Of a DNA stretch of 64,000 nucleotides, positions 1 through 10,777 are shown in pieces. The DNA lies in contig JARUPZ010000026.1 in NCBI GenBank assembly GCA_031213475.1, forward strand, positions 6,927,785 through 6,991,784, given 5' to 3'. The stretch is from Nereocystis luetkeana. Its lineage: Eukaryota; Sar; Phaeophyceae; Laminariales; Laminariaceae. The stretch's first letter is position 1; the number at the start of each line of letters is the position of its first letter. A model generated the notes under the pieces. The model had not been told where the DNA came from and ran no database searches. It saw only the letters and a list, made by a program, of their open reading frames with translations. The position numbers were made by a program, and so were the translations under genes.

Positions 1-738
1 CTCCTTCCCCCCCCCCCCCGCCCGAAAAAAAAGAAGCTGACATACCGCTCACAAGTAAAAGGACTGTGAACAGTCTCCTTCATCGGCCTCAAGGCACACC
101 GATGATACGGTACTGACATCGATGCCCCCCCCCACAGGGACACCCCACTACTCGTTTTGTGGGAAAATAAATGTGTGTGTGTCCCCTTCTTGTGTGTGCT
201 CAAGGGGTGTCCCTAGTTGCAGCACCACCCTGCAAAATAACTCGTGCAGGACCACTGCTGTGGCCACTTTCTATCGGGCACGTCGGCCCAGACCCAACCA
301 AACTTCCAACCCTCTTAGGACTGCAGTCCCGTGTCGGGGACAATCCACTCAAATTCCAAGTAGTTTGTCCCCAAAACGGGACTCCAGTTCTAAAAAGGTC
401 AACAACCCTAACCCCCACCTCGAGGTCGGCAGGGGCGGTCGCGCAGGTTCGGCCGCGTATTTCGTTGGCGTTGACCAATAATATCAAAAGGTCTTGCACG
501 AGTTTTTTTTTTGGCAGGGTGGTTGGTGCTCTGCCGTATTTGTATATAGGACCTCTCGCGGTTGGAAGGAGGCCGGCCGTTCGTGGTGCCTGTCGCACGA
601 GTTTTTTAATTTTTTTTTTTCGCGGTTCGGTGCTGCAAATATGGGCGCTTCCACCCCTGGACGGGTTTCTTTGAACTCGAATGCACGACTCGAATGCGCT
701 TCTCAACACACGCGCTCCCTGTAATACATGCTCCTCAC
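1..738. other. VMP1 intron sequence, no exon seen
   Basis: Downstream intron of the VMP1-like gene. It holds a C-run at 8-19, a family B foldback copy (308-403), a short AACCCTAACCCC tract near 405-417 and several A/T homopolymer runs. Long open frames cross it on both strands, but none resembles the missing VMP1 C-terminus. Confidence 0.6.
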
Positions 739-1961
739 CTCTGCCGCAGCTCGGGACAGCGCGTACGGCGGAATCTCTCCGATCGCCGTCCCTATGCCCC
801 AAAGCAAGGATGCCGGGTACACCTTCAAAGGTTTTCGAGCGAAGTCGAGCAAACGAGCAGCGGCGCGGGACTGGCGATCAGATCGAACCACAGAACAAAC
901 AGCGCAGGATATTACCCCGCACGCACGTGCTCTATATCACCGCCATCCGTACGATAGAGAGAAGACCGCTACACGAATGCGACAGACAGTGGGGGCGAAA
1001 AAAAAACAAAAACGCCTCCCGCAGAATAAAATCACGCCGTCGCGGGAACAACTCGGGATAACTCGCGATCAGATCGAACCACAACAAAACAGCACAGGTT
1101 CGAATCGCGCGCGTGCTGCTTTCACCGCTCTAGGGGACCGGTTTCTGAACGTGCGAGCTACGTGTATTTTGTCCGAAAAAAAAAAAAAACACCCACCGGC
1201 AAAAATCACGGATATAGACGCGGAACAGCGTTCGTTGTACCGTAGACCAAACGATGCCAAAAACGAGCTGAGAGGACGAACTATTCGCGAGGAACAAAGC
1301 CGTCTTCCGACGAAAACGCAACTATCTAGGGTAAAAAAAATAAAAAGCAACATGGCGATGCCGAGCGTAATGGACAGCTTGAGGTACCGCAACTGCACCT
1401 GCAACTCGCAAGCGTCGCCAAATTAAGTCTCAAGCTTCCATTCATCATGCGGGTGTGTTCAACCAGTCCCAGGTAAGCAGCTGCTCTTCACCTTCGAGGC
1501 AGCGGGCCACCCCCTCACCTTCAAAAACGTCCCCAAATACGTCACCGGGGACGAAATGTCCCCGTCCCCTTCTCCGAATAACGCGTCACCGCCGCCGTGC
1601 CTCTCAGGGCAGGAGAAGAGGGTGTCGGAGCCGCCGAACCACATGTCGCTCGCGGAGTCAAAGTCGAGGGTGTTGCACTCCTCGGCGGCCATGCACGTCT
1701 TCAGGGAGCAGCAGCACACACGCGCCGTCAACAAAAATACGGTGTAAAAAGCTTGGTGAAGGCGCTCAAGAGAGCGTCAAGCTCGACGCCTAGTATTACG
1801 GGTGACCATATCAACTAGGACCTGCGGTACACACGAAAACCTAATATGTTTAGCTATTTTTACCAACAATATTTGGTCCCATTTACTATGGTCCCCCGCA
1901 ATAGTAGTGTCGGGGGGCATTGGGGCGGCACTACTCCCACGGGGTAGACTATTGACATGAC

Positions 1962-1998
<37 letters not shown>

Positions 1999-4900
1999 AC
2001 TACAACAGCAGCACCATCACCACCACAACCAACAACAAGCTACCGCTGATCCACGCAAACATCGACCTGCTTCGTAAGCTGTGAACGAGCCGCCTCAACG
2101 CAGACACGCCTCCAAAGGCGACGAAAAACACGAAAAACGCGGTCCATCAACATCCACGCACGTACATATCCCACAGCGATACGACACATACATCCATACC
2201 AGGTATATATGTACGCAGCAGCAATATGATTCCAACCTGGCGCACACGATTCCTAGCCCAAACCCTAACCCAACGACACTGGAATGCTGCCGCGGACGGT
2301 CAGGGCGCTACCACCATCTTCACTCTGCACCGCGTACCCTTCTCTATCCCTCCCCCCCTCCTACTCCACCCGAACATCCTACTCCACCCGAACATTGGCT
2401 CTGTACCTCACTCAACCGATTTTTTTTATTTTGTTTGGCGCAGCGCAATGCACAACCCCGCGGTTTTTGTCTCATATCCACATGAAAGCCGTAGTACGCG
2501 CGATGGAAGCGCCACACACAGCTTGCAACAATTGAGCTTCGACGAAAACCCTCTCGATCTCACACGACTGTTTTTTCCGAAAAAATGTTGTCACAAACAC
2601 GATGTCGAAAAAACAGAAAAAGAGACGAAAAAAGCTCAAAAGACTGTAAAAGAAATAGGGCGGTCACTCACCCGAGTGGTCCTACTTCGCTCAAAAATAC
2701 GGGCGTAACGCTTTTAGGACTGCGGCCCCGTTTTGGCGACAATTCCTATCAGATTCCAACAATATTCGCAGTCTGTAACCAAAATGGGACTGATTCCAAT
2801 TTTTGCCTTAAAAACGTTAAAAGTGACCCCGCCCTGGTTAAAAGTGACTCCCCCTGCCGAACGACGAGGACGCGATGCCTATTTAACCCGAACCCTAACC
2901 TAACCGGCGTTGCTGGAACGGGTGTTATACCTTCATGATGTGAGGGAACAAGAACAGGATGCCCGAGTGCACGCCGCAGCCAAGGCCGACCGACGACAAA
3001 ATACCGAGTCCCACCCACCACGCCACAAACCCCGACACGTGTTCAACCTGTCGGAGAACGGGAGAGCGAGCGAGCGAGCAGAGTGAGTGAGTGAGGAAGT
3101 AGAGCAAGCAGGCCGGAAAACAAGCAAGCGAGCAAGCCGGCCAATACGCAAGCAAGCACGCAAGCAAGCCAGCAAATAAGCAAGTAAGCAGGCAGGCAAG
3201 GAGCAAGCACGTAAGGCAAGCAGGCAAGCAGGCAAACAGTGCAAGCAGGCGAACAGGCAAGCATGCTCAAGCAAGCAGGCAAACACGCAAACACGCAAAC
3301 ACGCAAACGCGCAATCTAGCAGACCAAAAAATTGACTGTTGCGGGCTTTGGTCGAGTTCAGACGCGTGATGCCTACTATGCCTCGACGTTGACGGTCAAT
3401 ACCACCGACTACTTGCTGCGTTCAAACTCCGGATCGGTGGGCGTGAAAACGACCCAAACGGAGCACGACACGACACAGTCGTCAGTCGTCCAGAACACGT
3501 TAAAGTATCATATGCTACAACAACACCATTAGCAGCAGCAGGCAGAAATAACAAACAAGAAAATGGAATAGACCTAGGCGTCTGGTGGAACACTCCAGCA
3601 CCCCCAAGCAAGCGCGATATGATGGCACCACAAGAGTCGCGGGGTCTGCCGCGCGAGCCGGGCCCAAAAGAGGCGCACGCGCTGAGAGTTCCCCCGAGAC
3701 GTCCGACTCTGGTCGTCGTGGCAGTTACATCCCATCCAGTGCATAAACATCCCCGAGAGAAGCCACCTACACGTATGCCTCCGCACATGGAGACGCAATA
3801 CTTAGTAGCTGTACTCCGAGCATATTCAACACGCGCGGACCAGCCGCTGCACGCATACCGCCCCCCCCCTCCTCCAGGAAGCGAAAAAAAGGAACCAACC
3901 CATGACCGCTCTCCCACCCCCACCCGCCTGATCGATAGCCGCGGTATACGGCCCAGGAAACGCCTCCAGCACTATCAACGCCGCCCCCCCTGGAGCCACG
4001 ATGTACGCAAACGCCGGGTGATTCCAGACTGTCCTTGCGGAGGACAGGGCCCATCGCGCAGCACACTTCCAGAATAATCTGAAAAAAGAAAAAGAAAAAA
4101 AAACGGCAGAGGGCGACGATTGGAGTGGAGTTCAAGAGGTTGTTACGCAGTGTGACAACGTTTTCATAAACTGAAAGAACTGAGCGCTGTATTTAGAAAA
4201 CGAAATGTTCTTGTTGTTTGTCGTATGTCCTTGATGGTGTTGGTATTGCCAGAGATCTGAGGGATGACCATATATAGACCGGAACAGGGGTCCAAACGTC
4301 CCCAATGCCTGACGTCCCGCTGTTCTGCCTCGAATCGACTCAAATGGAGGTTTCTTCTGCCGAGGAAACACTGTTTGCGCTGAAAAAAAAAAAAAGGCGC
4401 AATGAACCGGCGCGCGGGGCACGAGGGGGTATGCATACGATCGCACCATATTTATTTTTTCTCCACGGGAGGCGCCGAGAAAGGCGCTGCGAAATCCCCC
4501 TTTAGGAGACGACCTCACCCACATTTTGAGGTACAAATTTACTTGGATTGAGTGTGGGAAATCGTTCGCGGTGGTAAAAGAGAGAAGGGTAAATTCACCC
4601 CTCTGTTCGTAGAACTCGTAGCCACGCGGCGGAGAGGAATTACTGATGTAGCAGTTCTTTGAAGAACGAGTTGGAAACATTTTGGAGGAGGAGCAAAAAG
4701 GGCCCAAGTAATTCAGGCTTACAGCTTACATCATACGCGAGTCTCAATATTAGCACGCCTGTCTGGGGAAGCGTAGAAACGGTCTTCGGGGCACCCAAAA
4801 CGAAACGACTTTGCGACAAGGGTGCCCGACGAAAAACAGAAAACGAATTCCTCTCCTTCCCGGTGTCAAAATGAAAAACAAACCAGCGCGTCGGAATTCC

Positions 4901-7373
4901 GAGAAAAACGTTTTTTTTTATAGTATACGTACTTGTATTTTATTTGGCTTAAGTATACCTCTGGGTCTCGTAGATGGGTATATATTGGGGTAGGTGTCGT
5001 GGAAGTTTTTTTTTCGTTGACCCCTGCCTGCGGTAAAAAAAAAAACGTGCCGACTATCGACAGCAAAACGCCCGTGGCAAGTGGTGAATCATTCCGTCAG
5101 TATATGCGCACTCGGGCACTCTGTCGCAAGTTGAATAATGCGAGTACCTATGTACGAGACAAGGGGGAGAGCAGAGAGCAGAGGTTGGGTTTGCGCGCAG
5201 CAAGTACGATACCCTATTTGGCTGGACAAAATGTTGAGGCGAGGCTTGGCGTATATGGACGACGCGAGCACAAATTACCACTCTCAGGTACGTACCGTAT
5301 CATGTAATATAACACGGAAAAAACACACCCCCCCGGTGATCGCAAATTTGACCTTTCAAAAAAATATCACCGGGTGTGATGTCGTGGGGGTGGGTCCTGT
5401 CCAACATGTGCCGTCTGTAGGCACGATGCGCGGGTGATATGATGACCGTCGAAAAACCAACCAAACAACGTATCACCGGGGGGGTGTCATCTAGGAGGGA
5501 AGGGGGGTGCCTTTTTTCGCGGTAACATGCTCTATGCGCCAATAGAGGGTTTGAGTTTAGTATGATACACCTGTGGTTTCTGCCGTCTGCTGTTTCAATC
5601 GTGGGATCGAGAACGAGTGAGTACGGACTACTGCTGTAATACCAACCAGAAAACCCCCCCAACAACCAACTGTTGTTCTGGCAGCAAGCAGCAGCACGAT
5701 TTGTGAAAGAAGTACGTGCGAGGATGGCTTTTTCTTAGTGACGAGGACGGTGGACGTGGCGTAAATTTGCCTCATAGTGACGTCGTTTGAATTTCCCTAT
5801 CGCTCATTGGTTCATTTATTAAAGAGCTTTGTTCTCAGCTACAACGACCAGGGACAATTTTCTGCCGGATTATATATACTTCTAAAACGGATCCATTCCC
5901 AGCCTTGACCCTTTTAGAACCGCAGTCCGGTTTTGGGGACAAACTACTTGGAATTTCAGTGAATTGCCCCCAAAATGAGGACTCCAGTCCTAAAAAGACA
6001 GCAGTACGGCAGTACACAACATATTATACAGGAATTGGTATGTCCCCGCCTCGAAGTTGTGCCTTGCTGCCTTTGGACGAGAGGAAATCCGTAGGACGCA
6101 AGGAAAAATTCGGAAAGCGTGAAAAAGGCTGTTTCCAGGATTTTTCCGGTTCCAGCTGGGGGAAATACGTATTCGTACTGCTGCTGCTGTTGTACGCCTG
6201 GATTTTTTGTGTTTTGTACCTGGTACCAGGGACTTGGTACAGGTGCGTCATAAAAAAAAAACAAAGGTCTTGTATGGGCGGTGGGCGTTAACAAAGGCAC
6301 CGCGCGGAGCGGGATGGGAACGCTTTTCCGCCGCGGGCGTTTTTTTTTGGGGGTCTTCCCGAGGTACGGGGCATATGTGAAAAACATCCCGTTTGATTAT
6401 CGCGAGATAGGAATGGGACGGGAAGGTGGGAAGCCATTTGCTTGACGGGATAGGACGGGAAGATACGATTTGTTGACCGTACGGAAAGGGGAGGGAAATC
6501 GTTCTTTGGCGGGACGGTAACTAATTTTTGGCGGCACGGGAATGGGTCGGTAAACGGGTCCGGAAATCGTTCGGAACATAGTCGGAATGGGATGGCACTA
6601 TATTATATACCAGCTACCAGGTACACAATATCTTGGTGGGACAGGACGCAACGAAAATCAGTCGGGAACATACCAGTAACTATTAAATACCTGGTAGTCG
6701 AGAATACCGTCGGGAAACGCAGCCAAGAATGGTTGGGAATTGGGACTACGATCGAGCGGGAGCATCGCAGCCGGCAAGTGAAGGTGATTTCACATTATTA
6801 TATAGCTCATACCGGTATCCCTGAAATTCTGACCACAAAACAGGCTGTAAAAACAAAAAATGCATCTCGATGGGAGAACACTTTGTACCCGTACGGTATA
6901 GGTGTAAAGTGTTGTAAATACGATCGATTTTTATTTCACAGGAGTGGATTATGATTTTATAAAATTATGAAAGACGTCAGCTGTGAGTGCGTTTCTTTTT
7001 TTTTTTCTCATCCCATTCATCATCTTCGCACATCTTCTTCTCTCTCTCCTTCCAACTCGAGACTCAGATCCGGGGTCACATAGCAGGCTCTTCTACCCCC
7101 TTCCCGCTACGGTGCGTGCCTTCATTTTTATCGCGAGAAGAATTCAGCCTTTTCTTCCCTCGTCGACTCGCATCGAATTGTGCCTACCCACGCTGCAAGG
7201 CGCTCTCAACAATTGAATCCTTTTTTATTTTTGCAAATAAAGTCAAAGTCCGACCCAGCTTTGAAGACTGCTGATTTCTTATATCATTAGTCAGGTGTGA
7301 GTTCGACCGATCGACTGGTTCATACAAATCACAGCTTCGTATCTATCTAATTTTTTACGTACGAGTGTCTAGA

Positions 7374-7404
<31 letters not shown>

Positions 7405-10400
7405 CTGTTGTCTTCACATTAACTCGTCCTTTCTACCCAGCTTCATCAGTACACCCAGTGTCCGTCCTGATTTCCTATCCTAGAGAGATACCGATTCTTC
7501 TGTGGTCACACACTGTGAGACAGAGGAAGACCGAAAATATAACTAAATCGCAAATTCAAGTAGTGTCAAGCAAGTGAAGCGTCAGCGTACCGGGTACGAT
7601 AACACAATAACACAAGCAAGACCGGAAAAATAAGAGCAAAAGACAAAAAAAAACAGAAAAACAAAAATCTGAAATGAAAAAAAAGAGACAAAAAAAAAGG
7701 ATGCAAACGACGCAAGGACTCCAGAAAGGCTGCTAGACGGACAGCGTACGACTCAGGAAGGGCATGTATCTGCTGCACGGACGAAGCAGCACGAAAGAGA
7801 GGGAGATACAGGCGAACGTCTGTAAAAGAGCTACTGGTATTAATAGTCGAACCGATACCTAGCCACCCGATCTATCATTTCGTTTCTGCATTCGTCGACA
7901 GCTAGCTGTATCAGAACAGAAGAAAAGAGGCAAATCGTGTTTCATATTACCAGGTACCAGGTACTTTGCATTTTGCATACTGTTCGTATCCAAAAAAAAA
8001 AAAAAAAAAAAAGTTGCATGATCCAGTCACATCAATGGTTATTACGTTATTATTTACCAGGTATTACCTAGTACCTGGTACCTGGTATCCTGGTATACCT
8101 AATTTTTATATCTTAGGCCAAGTATTATGGGAAAATTTTGAGACGTTATTTCTGGCTTTTTCAGCGATCTCCGAAGCCCAAAAATCAGAACCATCTATTA
8201 TGGGACAGGAAATCATCGATATTTTTGATCTCAGTTCCTGGAGGGGGCAAAAATCAGCAAAACCTCTCAGAACTGAGCTCAGTTCTGAGAGGTTTGGCTG
8301 ATTGCTGAGAACTGAGATTTTCGTATTTTGGGTGCTACATCTCACTACTACTGCCAGCCCACCTATCTACCTGCGCACCTGCCACCCGTCACCCACCACG
8401 CGAAAGCATCAAGCCGACGGCGGGCGGTAACTACGGCGCTTGTGTAAAGAGAGATGGCTTCTCCTTCACATGGAAGCAATATTAGCGGTGGCAGCAGCAG
8501 CTGCAACAGCGGCACCAGCAGTAGCAGAAGCAGCAGCAGCACCGCCAGCAGCAGCAGCAGCAACAGCAGCACCAGCAGCAGCAGCAACAGCAGCAACAGC
8601 AGCAGCAGCAGCAGCAGAAGCGATGGCGACTCGATGTCGCCGGCGCTAATCCTCCCGTGTTTGGATGCTGAAACCACGCTCGCGGCCGCCGCTGCCTTCG
8701 CAACGTTTGAAGACGACGAGGAGGACGCTGAGACGCCTGCCGGAAACGCTCGCGACGTGCCAAGCCACGCCCAGACTACAGAAAATCAACTTGGATGAAG
8801 ATGCTACAGGCCGAAGCCAAGCTGTTGGACCCCACCTCAGACGAAGCCACTTTTATACAAAACCACTTTTAAAAATCAGAACCCATAATACACGTTATAT
8901 ATTTTCACCCACACTTTTCTGTAGCCCGAAAACTCACAAAATAAAAAGACAGAAATAACGTCTCAAAAATTTCCCATAATACTTGGCCTTACGTACACAT
9001 TAATGTGAAGAACACACACATGGTGGGAAAACGAGAAACGGGCGGATGGAATGGAACATCTGCCCCAATAGTAACAGTAAGTGAAGGGGGGGACGGGAGA
9101 AACTGCTGTGTGCCAACATCTGGAAGGGACGGGAATAACTGGGCAGACGCCAAGAGTGGAACGGCAATAGTCGATACTGGACAGACAGTGGGGACGGGAA
9201 TCGTCACGACTGGGCAGACAGCAGTGGGAACGGAATTAGTCGGGGACGAGAACACATGACACCTACAGGTAGGGCGGCATGGTAAAGGTCGGGAACGGAC
9301 ACCGACGACGGTGCGGGTCGGGAAATCGTGGTCGGGAACAAAACATCACGCTGCTTTCCGTTCCCGTCCCGACTTTTGCCGCGTGTACCCTTGTAAAAAA
9401 CTGCGGGGGGGGGGGTTGGGGAGGGGTTCTTACGCATGCCGGTGCAAGGACTGATGTACTGCTGTAGTTGTTGCTACTCTGCACCGGGCGGCTAGGGCGC
9501 CCGCCGGGCGCTGGGGATGAAGCCCGTGCGCGCAAAGAACATTTTAACCTTTTATTAGGACTGCAACTGCAGTACCGTTTTCGGGGCAAACCCAATAAGA
9601 AAATTTGAATGGTTTGTCATCAAAACGGGACTGCAGTCCTAGAAAGATCGCTGAAACAAGTCCAAAGTAGGACACTGCTGCTGTCTGCTTCTGTACAGCA
9701 GTATTGATAGTTCACTACGACTATTAATACTACTGCTGGCCGGTACAGGTGGGCTATTGCAGGTGGGTGGGCGACGGACAGGCCGCCCCTCTCCTTCGTC
9801 TCCATAGAGCGTGAGGTCGAGAAACATCACAAAACGACTACTATTTCAGGACCGCAGTCCCGTTTTGGGGACAAACTACTTGGAATTTGAGTGGTTTGTC
9901 CCCACATATGGGACTGCGGTTCTATAAGGATTAATAGTGCAAACTAAACTTGGAGCCTGAGCTGTGCGCTCGTGAAGATTGATATTAGTAGTCAGAATGG
10001 CAATGCAAGTGGCTCCATTGTACGTACGCTGCACGGTGCGGCTGATGGTGTGGCGCTCCATGATGTGATCGGGGGGTTATCTGTCCGCCCACCCTTCTCG
10101 CTGCTGCCTTGCTCTTGGTTTGGGTTGCTTGTTGCTGTGCGTACGAACAACGCTGCTGTTGTCTACCCAAAATAGAAGAGCGTGCGGAACCGCAGTTCGT
10201 ATGTCGTCATGCTATGCTCTTACGCTTGCCACGTACCAGCTCCGTGCGTTGTATTTCGAACGTCCCCTCCCTGCCCCGCAGGCAGTTAGTGTGCCCGAAG
10301 CCGAAGCTCCAACGATCTTCTCGCTACAGAAAGGAAACTGGAAAGTCACACATCACACAGCAACGATGCAACGATACGATCACACCAAGGCGCTTAATTC

Positions 10401-10777
10401 CGCCGCCTTTCCCACGTGGATCTCTGTATTTTTATTCGAATTTTAATTTTACGCGTTTTCACCAGTCTGTAGCTACGCAATTGCGTAGCGTGCTTGGGTG
10501 CGACCATGCACGAGGAGCAAGCACCCGAGAGGATGCGCCAATAGCGGCACTGCTGCTATGTACTGCCTCGTAGCCCGTTTACTCACCGCAAGGTGACCAA
10601 CGGGTGCCTCAAAATGCCGATATTTTCTCTTCGCGCAGCAAGCTCCGCCCTAAGTTCCTGCTCGCCCGGTGACGCTGCAGTGGTCGTGGTAGTCGATGCA
10701 CGATCCCCCGCCACGAAGCAAGAATCTACTCCGACCACACAGCAGTCCGACGCTGAGGAGCCCATCTCTGGAGCCAT
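739..10777 (-). CDS. VMP1: VMP1-like ER membrane protein (VTT/DedA superfamily), 3' end outside window
   Basis: Vacuole membrane protein 1 is an ER multispanning protein of the VTT (DedA-like) superfamily, known as a lipid scramblase needed for autophagosome formation. Four exons are visible on the minus strand. Exon 10777-10587 starts with ATG and carries ARRENIGILRHPLVTL, matching the family's N-terminal E-R-x-x-L-W-R-x-P-L-x-T-L. Exon 3047-2931 encodes a membrane segment with WWVGLGILSSVGLGCGVHSG. Exon 1698-1519 encodes the CMAAEECNTLDF loop. Exon 822-739 encodes LLWGIGTAIGEIPPYALSRA, the family signature. The last three exons join in phase 0 with GT-AG borders; exon 1 ends two bases into an Arg codon. 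One or more exons for the first membrane segment must lie in 3048-10586, and I could not identify them. The C-terminal half, including the P-N-P-L-F-D-L-A motif, is off the left edge. The family assignment is firm; the ATG choice is probable. Confidence 0.92.
868..1100 (+). repeat. Short direct duplication in VMP1 intron
   Basis: About 45 bp around GCGATCAGATCGAACCACA occurs near 870-912 and again, slightly changed, near 1052-1098. The surrounding 699-bp frame (728-1426) is low-complexity intron sequence, not a recognisable protein. The rest of the 823-1518 intron shows nothing else. Confidence 0.6.
1794..1903 (+). mobile_element. Family A MITE copy (TA-flanked, ~110 bp)
   Basis: Short inverted-repeat element in a VMP1 intron. 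Its ends resemble TTACGGGGGACCATAGTTAA and its complement, bounded by TA on both sides. The centre carries the family's ACACA-AAACCTA and ACAATATTTGGTCC blocks. TA boundaries and TIRs suggest a Tc1/mariner-type non-autonomous element (Stowaway-like). This copy has several mismatches, so it is fairly old. Confidence 0.8.
1963..1996 (+). repeat. (CAG)n microsatellite
   Basis: About eleven CAG units followed by interrupted CAA/CAC triplets, in the VMP1 intron between exons at 1698 and 2931. Confidence 0.9.
2707..2820 (+). repeat. Family B foldback repeat, diverged copy
   Basis: Starts CTTTTAGGACTGCGGCCCCG and ends with a degraded inverted complement near 2785-2818. It belongs to the family described at 49661-49986. 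Confidence 0.6.
3060..3312 (+). repeat. AAGCAAGC/AGGC short tandem repeat
   Basis: Imperfect 4-mer tandem array of GCAAGCAAGCAGGCAAG type just upstream (in gene sense) of the VMP1 exon at 3047-2931. On the minus strand it produces long Cys/Leu/Ala frames (2925-3306). These are repeat translation and run on through the exon. Confidence 0.85.
5906..5999 (+). repeat. Family B foldback repeat
   Basis: GACCCTTTTAGAACCGCAGT at the left end and its near complement at the right end, with TTTTGGGGACAAACTACTTG inside. About 94 bp; moderately diverged. Confidence 0.8.
7375..7410 (+). repeat. (TTG)n microsatellite
   Basis: About eleven TTG units with one TGC interruption, in the VMP1 intron. Confidence 0.85.
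8116..8988. mobile_element. 873-bp Harbinger-like non-autonomous DNA element
   Basis: The left end GGCCAAGTATTATGGGAAA continues for about 40 bp, and its inverted complement closes the right end at 8949-8988. A subterminal block (AAAATCAGAACC near TATTATGGG) is also inverted on both sides. Each end is flanked by TTA (8113-8115 and 8989-8991), a 3-bp target duplication typical of PIF/Harbinger. The interior holds a GCA/CAG tract (8487-8625) and open frames, including 8454-8798 on plus: Ser-rich, then an acidic tail FATFEDDEEDAETPAG, ending in a stop. No transposase or Myb-like domain is seen, so it is probably a non-autonomous copy that carries a captured or chance ORF. It lies in a VMP1 intron. 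Confidence 0.75.
8487..8625 (+). repeat. GCA/CAG microsatellite inside the Harbinger-like element
   Basis: Imperfect GCAGCAGCA tract about 140 bp long. It explains the poly-Ser, poly-Ala and poly-Leu frames on the two strands. Confidence 0.85.
9546..9650 (+). repeat. Family B foldback repeat
   Basis: TTTTATTAGGACTGC at the left and an inverted GGACTGCAGTCCTAGAAA at the right. About 105 bp. Confidence 0.7.
9843..9932 (+). repeat. Family B foldback repeat, well preserved
   Basis: CAGGACCGCAGTCCCGTTTT starts the left arm. The right arm GGGACTGCGGTTCTATAA is nearly its complement, so it can fold into a hairpin. About 90 bp, in a VMP1 intron. Confidence 0.8.

Larger units (their letters stand above)
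3313..8112. other. VMP1 intron region with unassigned exon(s)
   Basis: This region lies between the exon at 3047 and the N-terminal exon at 10587, so it must hold at least one exon for the first transmembrane segment. I could not identify it. Visible content: a family B copy at 5906-5999, several GGTACCAGGTAC-type motifs (6218-6240, 7948-7965, 8055-8100), a (TTG)n run at 7375-7410 and many homopolymer runs. A hydrophobic minus frame at 5557-5775 and a Phe-rich one at 7566-7778 were considered, but neither has family motifs or clean splice sites. Confidence 0.5.

Noticed and set aside
1060-1110. tRNA gene, because of GGTTCGAATCGC
   Set aside because: No A-box, acceptor stem or anticodon arm can be drawn around it.
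728-1426. 232-codon plus frame as a gene
   Set aside because: It overlaps VMP1 exon 822-739 on the other strand and otherwise reads intronic duplicated sequence rich in A-runs.
2925-3306. Cys/Leu-rich minus frames as a secreted protein
   Set aside because: The Cys/Leu part translates the AAGCAAGC repeat. Only 2931-3047 is coding, as a VMP1 exon.
8363-8677. Poly-Leu hydrophobic frame, a candidate for the missing VMP1 membrane exon
   Set aside because: The leucines come from a CTG tract inside a mobile element, and there is no family motif beside it.
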